A stretch of DNA of 64,000 nt from Allolobophora icterica. Lineage: Eukaryota > Annelida > Clitellata > Crassiclitellata > Lumbricidae. Below the pieces are notes generated by a model. It did no database searches, had not been told where the DNA came from, and was given only the letters and a program-made list of their open reading frames with translations. The position numbers and the translations under genes were made by a program. Each line of letters begins with the position of its first letter. The first letter of the stretch is position 1. The stretch is from the NCBI GenBank assembly GCA_963556255.1, contig OY744607.1, positions 1,744,828 through 1,808,827 on the forward strand, read 5' to 3'. This document shows, in pieces, positions 36,450 to 46,429 of the stretch.

Positions 36450-36870
36450 TCCTTCGTTTAAATAAACCGTGGCGCACATTGCCTGACGTGTTCCGCTAAA
36501 TCTCCATAAACGCTTAGAAAGCCCTCGATTTAAACGCGGACACAACCCCTCGTGTCTGCGGGGGCGATACAAACGAGGAAAGGGTCATGTTTAAGGGTTG
36601 TCGGGTTGAATATCACCCTTGATGAGGGCTATGATTGCGGCGGACGTGAATGCGGCGTGGAGGGTGTTTTAATGAAAACCGCTTATGATCGATCGCTCAT
36701 CAAAGTCTAACGAGACTGCGGAACACAAAGGAACCGCCGCGCGGCGTTAATTAATCGAGGCCCGACACATCAAAGGGACCGACCGCCTCTTCTGTCGGCG
36801 CCGCCGGCCTTTGTGCCACCGCCGCGGCCGCTAAGACCCTCGTTCGCTGAGAACTCCTTCGGCAGCATCT
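36450..36870. promoter_or_regulatory. GC-rich gene-free island, candidate regulatory DNA
   Basis: About 400 bases far richer in GC and CpG than the surroundings, free of simple repeats and of recognisable elements. It contains two ATCAAAG motifs (36699-36705, 36769-36775) matching the TCF/LEF consensus and a TTAATTAA homeodomain-type core (36747-36754). No coding frame is supported. It lies about 9 kb upstream of hedgehog. The enhancer role is inference. Confidence 0.3.
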
Positions 36871-37154
36871 TGTTAGCAGGATTTAAGAAAATATGACGAT
36901 GACTCAGAGGATATTAGCACTGGATGCGAGCGTAGGTTTCTGAAACCGGTTTCAGTATTAGGCGGTAGGTGACGTCATCGTGCGACTATAGGCTTAACTT
37001 TGTATTGTGACGGTAGTGTTCGGTCACCACCACTTTTTAAAAGAATTGGTTTTGGGGGCAAAGTTACGCCCTTGTCTGTGACACCGATGCTACCTACCAC
37101 CTGTTCTCGCTCCACCTGTTTTCGCGCCATCGACGCAGATGTATCCAAAGATTT

Positions 37155-37300
37155 TGAATAGAGAGAGACAGAGACAGAGAAACAGAGACAGAGAGACAGA
37201 TACGGAGACAGACGGAGAGAGACACACAGAGACAGAGACAGATGCTGTTACAAAGACAGACAGAGACAGAGGTGGGCCACGCACAACCATAAAAGGCAGC

Positions 37301-37335
<35 letters not shown>

Positions 37336-37400
37336 CAGACGGAGACAGAGATAGATACGGCGACAGAGAGAAAGACAGAGAGATAAAGAGACAGGTAGCG
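37155..37400. repeat. GAGACA/GACAGA array
   Basis: About 240 bases of imperfect GAGACA and GACAGA units. Open frames on both strands are artefacts. Confidence 0.9.
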
Positions 37401-37639
37401 ATACACAGACAGAGACATGACGCTGTAGATTCTGTTCAGTATAGATGGGAATCCGTTGGTAGGCTCCACGTGTGTGCGTGGGCCCACCACTGGCGACTCT
37501 TCTACTATTCTGTTCATTGTATAGCACACTGATGAAGTTTCAGTTCATAATGATCGTCGTCGTCATCATCATCATCAGTTCCTGACGCCAGCCATTTGGC
37601 GACGATGGGTACGAACAACTGAAAATTGTTTTCAGATTT

Positions 37640-37790
37640 CTGTTTGATCTGCCCACCCTATAGCCAACTCAGATATAATGAGTACACTGACCGTACACTG
37701 TCGGTGGGAAGATGAGTATTTCAAATCATCCTCATGAGCCGAGGCTAAGAAAAAGAAGTCGCTACCACTTCATGACCATTGACGCTGGCT
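37640..37790 (+). mobile_element. SINE body without tRNA head
   Basis: Shares ATAATGAGTACACTGACCG, TACACTGTCGGTGGGAAGAT and GAGCCGAGGCTAAGAAAA with the SINE at 5553-5815. Confidence 0.65.
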
Positions 37791-37899
37791 TAAGGCAGCC
37801 ACCGATGGCGCACCAAAACCAAGCTGTAATCAGATCAATGCCCTTCTTGGACAGAGAGGTAGTTTATGGTGGATAAGCAATTTGATAACAGGTAGACTT

Positions 37900-38145
37900 A
37901 AACTGAACATGAAATGAAAAATGCCAATGAAAAAACAACGATGAAAAATTATGATAAAAAATGACAACGAAGATGACAATGAAAGAATGAAAATGACAAT
38001 TAAAAATGAAATAAAAAATTACTATGTTACATGACGACGAAAATCACAATGAAATGACAATGAAAAATAACAACGCAAATGACAATAAAAATCACAACGA
38101 AAATAAAAATGACAATAAAAATGACAATGAAAAATGACTGAGTCA
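37900..38145. repeat. Degenerate AATGACAATGAAA tandem repeat
   Basis: About 240 A-rich bases made of AATGACAA, AATGAAA and AACGAAAAT units. Confidence 0.75.
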
Positions 38146-38159
38146 CACACATTTGCTTT

Positions 38160-38740
38160 AGCTGATTCCGTTAAGATCTTCAGCGCTACTGTACATGACC
38201 CGTTCATTGCATTACCCGATGAGGTGCGATTTTCCTGTCGCCAGAGTCGTTAGCCGCAAAACGGGCCATCAGCATCGGACGTTGACAGCGTTGATTTAAC
38301 AGGTGAACAGCGATTGAAAGGTTTGAAAGGACCCTTATAAATTTCACCTTCTTCTCTGACAATGCCTCTCTCGTTGTCCAACTCATCTCTTTACAGTTAA
38401 TTAATTTCTGACCTACGACGCTTGTGGCATACAAGCCGCCAATCTGACATAATGGGTGGGCCACGACGCTCTGCCCCCGTCGACACGCTTGGCCCACCCA
38501 CCCGTGACGTCTGAGACGGTAGACAGGTACCTTTGACGACGATTTCGGGATCTGTGAGGTCTGGTCGTGGAAGATGAGACTTCAACCAGTGGAATGGATT
38601 AGGAGCTCTCTACCAGTGAAGGTGCGCTAGTTTTTGTAGCGCTAGAGTAAAGTGAGTTTTTGTCAGTTGTGTTTTAGTTACTATTGGTACTTGTTGCGAT
38701 TTGCACTTCGGCGATGATTGCACTGGTTCGCAATTGTTTT
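38160..38740. other. Unassigned DNA, weak open frames only
   Basis: Open - strand frames of 60-97 codons exist but show no family pattern, no splice-site logic and no repeat match. Confidence 0.35.
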
Positions 38741-38744
38741 AAGT

Positions 38745-38747
<3 letters not shown>

Positions 38748-38835
<88 letters not shown>

Positions 38836-39110
38836 GAATGTCTGTCTGGGTGTCTCCCTTTCTGCAGGCTTATGTTTCTAACTGTGTGTCTTTGCCTATC
38901 TGTCTCTATCTTTCTATCGCTGTCTATCTCTGCTTCTGTCTGTCTCTGTCTCTTTCTCTCTGTCTGTGTCTGCTTCTCTGTCTGTCTGTTTGTCTGTCTG
39001 GTTATCCACTTGTCTGGGCTTCTGTGTCTAACTGCGTGTCTCTCTGTGTGTCTGTCTGTGTCTGTCTGTTTGTCTGTCTGTCTCTATCTCTCTGTCGCTT
39101 TCTCTTCTAT
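38748..39110. repeat. (TCTG)n array and degenerate extension
   Basis: A pure TCTG core at 38748-38836, then degenerate TCTGTCTC repeats to about 39110. Confidence 0.93.
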
Positions 39111-39551
39111 CTTCTACCAAACTGGACGAGAGATGTCATCAGGTCTCAAACTCGTAACCTGATGTCAGCCAGGAGTGGATGGAATGCAGCAGCTCAACCT
39201 GCAGGTAACTAACTCTTCCTTATAAGACACCTCTAAACGATCTGCTTCCGAATCGTGGTCCTCCTGGGATCGAACACTCATTCAACTGAACTGTAAATAG
39301 GTTCATAGCATCCCACCTATCTAAACAGGCGTATATGCAAAATGCATAAATAAAATGACTAATAATTATTATTACTCTCGTATCTTTCTAGACTATCATT
39401 AGTCATATCTCGTCTACTGATTTCATGAAGCACTTTGCTTTCGCTAGGGGCGTTCTCGTGCACCACCTAGCGACGAGACTTAAAACAATGCTATCACTAA
39501 CAAGTGAAATGGTCTACAGGCATTTCCGGAACAGAGGTAGAGAGGGGATCT

Positions 39552-39873
39552 CAGTGGCGTCACTAGGGTTGGTGTCATCCCGTGCGGTAAGTCTCCCATG
39601 CACAACCTCATCGACCCTTAGTCCCTTACCAGACCATACAGAATCCTTAGTATTTTGTTAAATTGATACTGATACAGTACATGTAAGCTTGGCTTACGAA
39701 AAATGTTTTTGTTGTTATCTGTTATTGTTAAATAAAAAATAAAAATTTCTGCTGAAACTCTGAATAAATTTTTGTTTAGAGAGTCAATTTGTCATTTTGG
39801 TGTAATCCCTATGAAGGTGTCACCCCTATGAAGGTGTGACTCGGTGCGCCCCCCCCCCCCCGTGACGCTACTG
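39552..39873. mobile_element. 322-bp inverted-repeat element (MITE), hAT-like
   Basis: The ends are CAGTGGCGTCAC and GTGACGCTACTG, inverse at 11 of 12 positions. The flanks GGGGATCT (39544-39551) and GGGGATAT (39874-39881) match at 7 of 8, as expected for an aged 8-bp target duplication. No transposase is inside. Confidence 0.7.
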
Positions 39874-40334
39874 GGGGATATTACCACTGATCGACCACAT
39901 CGTCACCATTATTTGCCGGATTAGTACGGAGCCGAACATTGCTGAGTTTACACGTAGCCTAAATGCAAAATTATTGTAAGCGTCTAAAGGGCCTATGTAT
40001 TGCTCTAGTATGGCCTCGTCCCTGCTCATTTATCACTCCATTGGTCGGGTGAGATCCTTCACCACGACTGCCCGTTTGCATGGGTGCCAAGTCATTTAAG
40101 GTCCCAGTGTATATATACGTGTTAGCTAGAATTTATAATCTCCGAAATAAACCACCATCGGTATCCGAACCTGCGACCGTACGTACAGAGGTGCATGGGT
40201 CGTGCGCTCTGACCAATGTAGCTAACTTGGAAAATATGGAGAATGACGAGAGGAAAAGCAACTCCAGTTCTCCAACATCATCCATTTACCACATTACTTG
40301 GTCGAGTTAGATACACACAAGGACCTGGTTGGTT

Positions 40335-40430
40335 GCTGTTTAACGACACTGTGATAACAAAGATCTCTAGCGTCGCCCTCCTGCTTTCTCCAGGCTTGGG
40401 ACTGGCACCACCAGAGTACGAGCGGTGGCG
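40335..40430 (-). repeat. Dispersed repeat B, inverted
   Basis: Reads CTGTTTAACGACACTGTGAT, TAGCGTCGCCCTCCTGCTT and TTGGGACTGGCACCACCAGA. Confidence 0.65.
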
Positions 40431-40492
40431 AAGTTTTAGATACGTGGAGTTTCACTGAATGACTTTTAGTAAGGGTTCCTTACTCTGAAAAC

Positions 40493-40665
40493 GGTTTGGC
40501 ACCGCTGCCTTTGTCTCAAAAGGTAAACCACTTCCTTTATTTCAAGAGGTAAACCACTGCCCTTTATCTTTAAAGGTAAACCATTGCCTTTGTCTCAAAC
40601 GGTAAACCACTGTCTTTGACTCAATTGGTAAACCACTGCCTTTTGTCTCAAAAGGTAATGGGTTA
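40493..40665. repeat. GGTAAACCACTGCC minisatellite
   Basis: About five units of 30-38 bases built from TTTGTCTCAAAAGGTAAACC and ACTGCC. Confidence 0.85.
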
Positions 40666-41176
40666 TTAAAATTCACTACACCTGCCAGCGGCGCGTCAAC
40701 CAAAGGAACAGCCAGTGTTGACTTAAAGATTAGCAGAGGCGTAGGTGTGTAATTAAGGGAACTATTACCTGAGCTTAGCTTAATAACCCAACCACCGTCT
40801 GCGCTCGGAACGTGACCAAAGCAAGGTAATGAAAACGCCAATATTGTCAAATTAAATTCCAGAGCTGTGCGTCAAACGACGCCGCGATTAACGGTCGAAT
40901 TTTAGGGACCCCGATCCCTTTGGCTTTGAGGAAAACCGGCGCGAAATCGGAGAAGCGTCTCCGGTAGGGGAATCGGAGGATGTTTGTTCAAAGGCAATGA
41001 AGGATCTTCTGTTGGATACGCAGTAAACAAACTCAATTCGTCACGTTGCTTTGAGATCGGCGGCGGATTAATGGAGTGGATTTGATTGTTAAGATGTTCT
41101 TCATTGTCTGACGCGTTCTCAGAGTTGAGTGAGGGGCAGAGAGACAAGCAGACAGACAGACATAGAGACAGAGAGA

Positions 41177-41300
41177 CAGTGAGTGAGTGAGTGAGTGAGT
41201 GAGTGAGTGAGTGAGTGAGTGAGTGAGTGAGTGAGTGAGTGAGTGAGTGAGTGAGTGAGTGAGTGAGTGAGTGAGTGAGTGAGTGAGTGAGTGAGTGAGT
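41177..41300. repeat. (GTGA)n array up to the gap
   Basis: About 31 GTGA units. Assembly stops inside the array. Confidence 0.97.
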
Positions 41301-41500
41301 NNNNNNNNNNNNNNNNNNNNNNNNNNNNNNNNNNNNNNNNNNNNNNNNNNNNNNNNNNNNNNNNNNNNNNNNNNNNNNNNNNNNNNNNNNNNNNNNNNNN
41401 NNNNNNNNNNNNNNNNNNNNNNNNNNNNNNNNNNNNNNNNNNNNNNNNNNNNNNNNNNNNNNNNNNNNNNNNNNNNNNNNNNNNNNNNNNNNNNNNNNNN
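41301..41500. other. Assembly gap, 200 N
   Basis: Unknown bases. The round length suggests a placeholder and not a measured size. Confidence 0.99.
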
Positions 41501-41734
41501 TCCGTGACTTTAGCTGTTGAGTTGATTGGTCAACACATTAGTAGATGAAAAGGTGCCGATGAATGTTTGGTCTCGTGTTCGGTTACGAATCATGAAGAGA
41601 ACGAATTACGATCATCAAATGACAAAGGACTCTTTCATCTACGACACCCTCTCACTGGTCAGTTTACGCAACGAATTAGGCGATTTCAATGTATGCTAAG
41701 GCTATTTAAGGCAAGGCAAAGCAAGGTTAGATAA

Positions 41735-42200
41735 GCCAATGTAAACTAAGGTAAGGTAAGGTAAGGTAAGGTAAGGTAAGGTAAGGTAAGGTAAGGTAAA
41801 GGTAAGGTAATGTAATGTAATGTAATGTAAGGTAATGTAAGGTAAGTAAGGTAAGGTAAGGTAAGGTAAGGTAAGGTAAGGTAAGGTAAGGTAAGGTAAG
41901 GTAAGGTAAGGTAAGGTAAGGTAAGGTAAGGTAAGGTAAGGTAAGGTAAGGTAAGGTAGTAATATAACGCAAGGCAAGGCTAGGTAAGGTAAGCCAATGT
42001 AAACTAAGGTAAGGTAAGGTAAGGTAAGGTAAGGTAAGGTAAGGTAAGGTAAGGTAAGGTAAGGTAAGGTAAGGTAATGTAATGTAATGTAAGGTAAGGT
42101 AAGGTAAGGTAAGGTAAGGTAAGGTAAGGTAGTAATATAACGCAAGGCAAGGCTAGGTAAGGTAAGCCAATGTAAACTAGGTAAGGTATAATGTACAGTA
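41735..42200. repeat. (GGTAA)n satellite with longer units
   Basis: GGTAA pentamers with embedded spacers. A block with TAATATAACGCAAGGCAAGG and AAGCCAATGTAAACTA occurs twice inside, with a partial copy at the left end, so about 150-190 bases form a larger repeat. Confidence 0.92.
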
Positions 42201-42870
42201 TGGAGAAGTAAGGTAAAATAAGGCAATGCATAGCATAGTTAGGGCAGGTAAAGCAAGTAAGCTAAGGGAATGTAAGCTATGTTGAATTAGAAGCAAGTAA
42301 GGTATGATTATGTAAAGTAAGACAAGCAAGGAAGGTAGCGATAAAGTAAGGAACTCCCCCTGAGGAGATTGTGACGGTAACGGTAATCACAAATTCATAT
42401 AGTGCCACTATAGGTTGACGCTCACCAGAGTCTTTCCCGACTCAAAACCTCAATGGAGGAGCATCCCCAGATCAGATATCCATAAGAGGTGCTAAATGAG
42501 TACTTCCAAATAATAAATTAATTGATGAGGTAAGTTAGCAAGGTAAAGCATACCATAGTGTGGTATCATGAGGTAGGTTCAGGTACGCCTACGTTAAATG
42601 GCGAGGTATAAAGTCAATTAGGTAATGCACAAATTGCAGTCAACAAACTTCTGTGCCTAATAACCCAGCGAGGGGTAAAATTTACAAAATCGCCTCCTAA
42701 TTTGTTTCTGCCCCCTCTGTCTGAACTCGACTGTTAGGGCCTGTGTCGTTGTAAGCAGTCGTGGGGGGGACTGAAGAAAACAGTGCTCCACTGGGGAGTA
42801 CTAAATGGTCGGAGGTCCACTGTGCATGGAACCCGATGACCGTCTTCTCTTGCTAAGACACGAAGCCATG
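42200..42870. other. Intergenic DNA, no gene seen
   Basis: Decaying GGTAA-like sequence to about 42340, then unassigned sequence. Confidence 0.4.
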
Positions 42871-42877
42871 TAGAACC

Positions 42878-42880
42878 TGC

Positions 42881-42925
<45 letters not shown>

Positions 42926-43372
42926 GGCAGGCAGGCAGGCAGGCAGATAGGCAGAAAGGCAGGTAGTCATGCAAGCAGGCAGGACAGATTGACACAAAGA
43001 CACAAACGGGCAGACACAGATAGGCAGACACACACACACAGATAGGCAGACAGACACACACACACAGGTAGGCAGGCAGGCAGATAGACAGAAAGACAGA
43101 CAGACAAACTGTCTGCAGACAGGTATATGTACGTCCAGTTGCATATATAATATACCTATAATATATATATACATATATATAATATATATATACACATACA
43201 TATAATATATATATACGGACGTATATAAGTAGATAGAGAGAAAGTCTGAGAGGAAGTTAGACAGACATTGGGGCTAGACATACATAGGCAGACGGACAGA
43301 ATTATACATTTACATATTATGTCCATTTAAATATATACATATAGACAGTCAGACAGATAGACATACAGGGGC

Positions 43373-43407
<35 letters not shown>

Positions 43408-43430
43408 GGCAGACAGACAGACAGACCATG
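42878..43430. repeat. CAGA/CAGG and AT arrays
   Basis: CAGA at 42880-42930, CAGG/CAGA to 43110, AT runs at 43145-43215, and CAGA again at 43360-43430. Confidence 0.9.
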
Positions 43431-43499
43431 CTGTGTCGAATCAGTCATATTGACTGCGCAAAATGCACGAGTTTGGACGGACGTGTGGATATAATTCAT

Positions 43500-43880
43500 T
43501 CAAATGCATTCATTTCTCTATGATTCGCGCATTAGTAAGAGCGCGAGTGTATAGCCCTACGTACAAGTGAGTAAGTGCCTTCGTCAGTATATCATATACC
43601 ACCCCCCAACTCACGTCTGAAATCCGTGCCAAATATACATATACATATACGAGACATATGCATGTGAAATTGGATATATTTATTATATATATATATGTAT
43701 ATATATATATATGAAGTTGAAATATATTGAATTTGTTTGTAAGCATATACCTTTCAACGTTTGTACGCACAGGATATTACGGGTCCTATTACGAGCGCCA
43801 TAATTATGCGTTTGACTGCAGCTCATGAGAGCCGTATTATTATTTGTAAACTTGGACTTTAATATCATCTGTAACGAACC
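43500..43880. other. Intergenic DNA with AT runs
   Basis: No gene or element is recognised. Confidence 0.35.
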
Positions 43881-43884
43881 AACT

Positions 43885-44690
43885 GATTAGCATTCAATAC
43901 AGGCGCTTCGGTGAAAGGAAAAGCCAGTCCAGCGCTTTACGGCACCGTTTAATTCATTTGTAGAAAATGCCCGCGTGCGTCTCCGAGGTTAACTGACGGC
44001 TCACGTGTAGCTTTCAACGATACACATCCGGCTCCAAACGTCGGCTTCAACGCGGGTTCGTCCCGAGGTCGTGACCCGGCGAATTGTCCCGGAAACCCGA
44101 TCCCGTTGCAAAAAACTTGGAGTTCACCTACGCACGCAAATGGGGCATAAGTAGCCTACGTTTACGGGTAGACCTGTCGCGTATAGGCTGATGGGTACGT
44201 GATCGCGTGGCTTACCTGTTAAACGTAGAAACACCTGCTTTTCGAGTTGTGTATATGCTCTTCAGATAAGAGAGCTAGAGAGGTAGAGAGAAGGACAGGG
44301 AGACAGACAGACAGACAGATTGTTGTCGGCAAATTTAACGACAGACGCGAAATAAAGTCTGGATCTTCAAGTGTTCCGACTCGCCGTACGCCCACTCTCA
44401 TCCGCGCCGGCGTCCTCAGATGAGATCTGAAGTTGGGAGTTAACACAAACAGACGGCTGGCTGGCCTCTCATCCGCTTCGGTCCTGTACCGTCGGTCAAA
44501 CGGACGCATCTCAGCGCTAAGAGTCGAAGAAGACGCGACATGGGAGGTACCTTACCTGCAAGCACTTGCGACAGCGGCCCCTGTCTCTGATGACTCATAA
44601 AGTCGACAAAACTTCGGATGCCCCACTGCCCTGATGGGCATACAAGATCAGCTGACGGCCGCCGACTGTCTGCATCGGACCAACGTTCGG
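43885..44690. promoter_or_regulatory. GC-rich upstream region of hedgehog, candidate regulatory DNA
   Basis: About 800 bases rich in CpG and nearly free of repeats, about 0.8-1.6 kb before the hedgehog start. A 96-codon - strand frame (44219-44509) shows no family pattern. The region may hold promoter-proximal elements or a non-coding 5' exon. Only composition and position support this. Confidence 0.3.
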
Positions 44691-45279
44691 ATTTTATACG
44701 TGACGATTTGCAGCACGGGATCGCACGTGTGCTGGAAAGTTTTCACGATTGTTTTCTTGAAATTGCGAGAAACTCTTTTGCAGTTTAAGAATACAAGCTT
44801 TGAATTTGCTGGGCATAAAGCGTTTGTTTGAGGATCCGTCTTGCCCTTGTCGTAATCGATTGTTCAAAAAACGCACGTTGATGACAATAGACAACGTTAA
44901 AGACAACATCCATGGATACTTGTCGTCATGGATACAGGTTGCCATGGATACAGGTTGTTAGGGCGGTGATACTAAGAAAGACCAACACGCCAGTGTTTTG
45001 ATAGATACCGTAACTTGGATACCGCAATAACTTCATAATAGTAACTTAGAATTGAGGAAAGAACTCTAATACTATAAATAAGAAAGTGCTATACTTTAGT
45101 ACCTTGATAGAAAGAGAAAATAAGATACTGAAACACGACAGTACCTCGATCGACAGAGTCACTAAGAAACCGCAGTAGATTAGTACCTAAACGGCAACAG
45201 CAAATGAGATACAACGAAGTCCGTCTCACTAGATACTAACATCTTAGTCGACGTATCAAGTGAGAAAATGACGATAGCT

Positions 45280-45419
45280 GGATATCAATAGATCGATCGA
45301 TAATCGACATCCAAGAGGATATCAATAGATCGATAATCGACAACAAAGAGGATATCAATAGATCGATAATCGATAGATCGATAATCAATAGATCGATAAT
45401 CGACATAAAGAGGATTAAA
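45280..45419. repeat. ATCGAT/ATCAAT minisatellite just before hedgehog
   Basis: Three to four units of GGATATCAATAGATCGATAA with TCGACA...AAGA spacers, the third enlarged. It holds seven ATCGAT and four ATCAAT words in 140 bases. It ends 60 bases before the first candidate start codon. These words match the cores bound by Onecut/Cut-type homeodomain factors. Confidence 0.9.
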
Positions 45420-45479
45420 TCGAACATATCCTGTTAGAGAGAAGTAACTATATCTTCCTGATGTACATCTGCATTTGAG

Positions 45480-45809
45480 ATGCCTTTCGTGTGGACAAGA
45501 CTTCTGTTCCCTGGACGCATGGGGCTGCCTTTAAGGGTCCTCTTCGTCACCCTGCTGCTGATCGGGTCGTCAGCCCCCTGCGGTCCCGGACGGGGTTCCC
45601 CATCGGGGCGACGGTCGAAGAAGATGACGCCCCTCGTCTTCAAACAGCACGTGCCGAATGTGTCGGAGAATACGCTTGGTGCAAGTGGTCTGGCAGAGGG
45701 AAAGATCACACGCAACGATGCCAGGTTCAAGGACCTTGTCGTCAACTATAATCCAGACATCGTCTTCAAGGACGACGAAGGCACTGGAGCTGACAGATAC
45801 ATGACACAG
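45480..45809 (+). CDS. hh: Hedgehog exon 1: signal peptide and first part of the signalling domain
   Basis: Encodes 110 codons. A hydrophobic signal peptide ([16 protein letters not shown]) precedes Cys34 of CGPGRG, the N-terminal cysteine that is palmitoylated in Hedgehog proteins. Family motifs follow: [50 protein letters not shown] and TGADRYMTQ. Translation could start at Met1 or at Met14 (45519), which leaves a more usual signal length. The exon ends CAG/gtaaga in phase 0 at MTQ, the conserved intron position of animal hh genes. The full protein is 414 residues from Met1. The secreted N-terminal fragment (C34-G207, 174 residues) is a Patched ligand and morphogen. Confidence 0.97.
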
Positions 45810-46420
45810 GTAAGATACAACTGAGACAGGTAAATTGCGCCTTGGACAGGTAAGATACACCTGAGACAGGTAAAATACACATGAGACGGGTAAAATACGT
45901 CTTGGACAGATAAGCTACACCTGAGACAGGTAAGATGCACCTGAGACAGGTAAAATACACATGAGACGGGTAATATACGTCTTGGACAGATGAGCTACAC
46001 CTGAGACAGGTAAGATGCACCTGAGACAGGTAAGATGCACCTGAGACGGGTAAAATACGCCTTGGACAGATAAGCTACACCTGAGACAGGTAAGATACAC
46101 CTGAGACAGGTAAGATGCACCTGAGACGGGTAAAATACGCCTTGGACAGATAAGCTACACCTGAGACAGGTAAGATACACCTGAGACAGGTAAGATGCAC
46201 CTGAGACGGGTAAAATACGCATTGGACATGTAAGCTACACCTGAGACAGGTAAGATTCACCTGAAACAGGTAAGATACACCGGAGACTGAAAAATAAGCT
46301 TTGGACAGGTAAGCTACACCTGAAACAGGTAAGATTCACCTGAGACAGGTAAGATACACCGGAGACTGATAAAATAAGCTTTGGACAGGTAAGATACAAA
46401 TGAGACAGACAGGAGACGTG
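45810..46420 (+). repeat. Tandem array of CAGGTAAG units starting at the exon 1 donor
   Basis: Units of about 20 bases such as CACCTGAGACAGGTAAGATG alternate with GGACAGATAAGCTA and GAGACGGGTAAAATAC variants, giving a higher-order period near 80 bases. The first unit is the real splice donor. About fifteen copies of CAGGTAAG occur in all. CACCTGAGACAGGT is also a palindrome with E-box-like ends. Confidence 0.93.
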
Positions 46421-46429
46421 GGTAATATA

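Noticed and set aside
37139..37529. Arg/Asp/Thr-rich and Leu/Ser/Val-rich frames
   Set aside because: Artefacts of GACAGA repeats, open on both strands.
38204..38497. 97-residue - strand frame
   Set aside because: No recognisable motif, splice logic or duplicate.
41301..41500. Frames running through the gap
   Set aside because: They consist of unknown bases.
44219..44509. 96-residue - strand frame in GC-rich DNA upstream of hedgehog
   Set aside because: No family pattern and no exon context. Open frames are expected in GC-rich DNA.
45746..46260. Overlapping - strand frames repeating LTCLRCILPVSGV
   Set aside because: Shadows of the 20-bp donor-like array in hedgehog intron 1.
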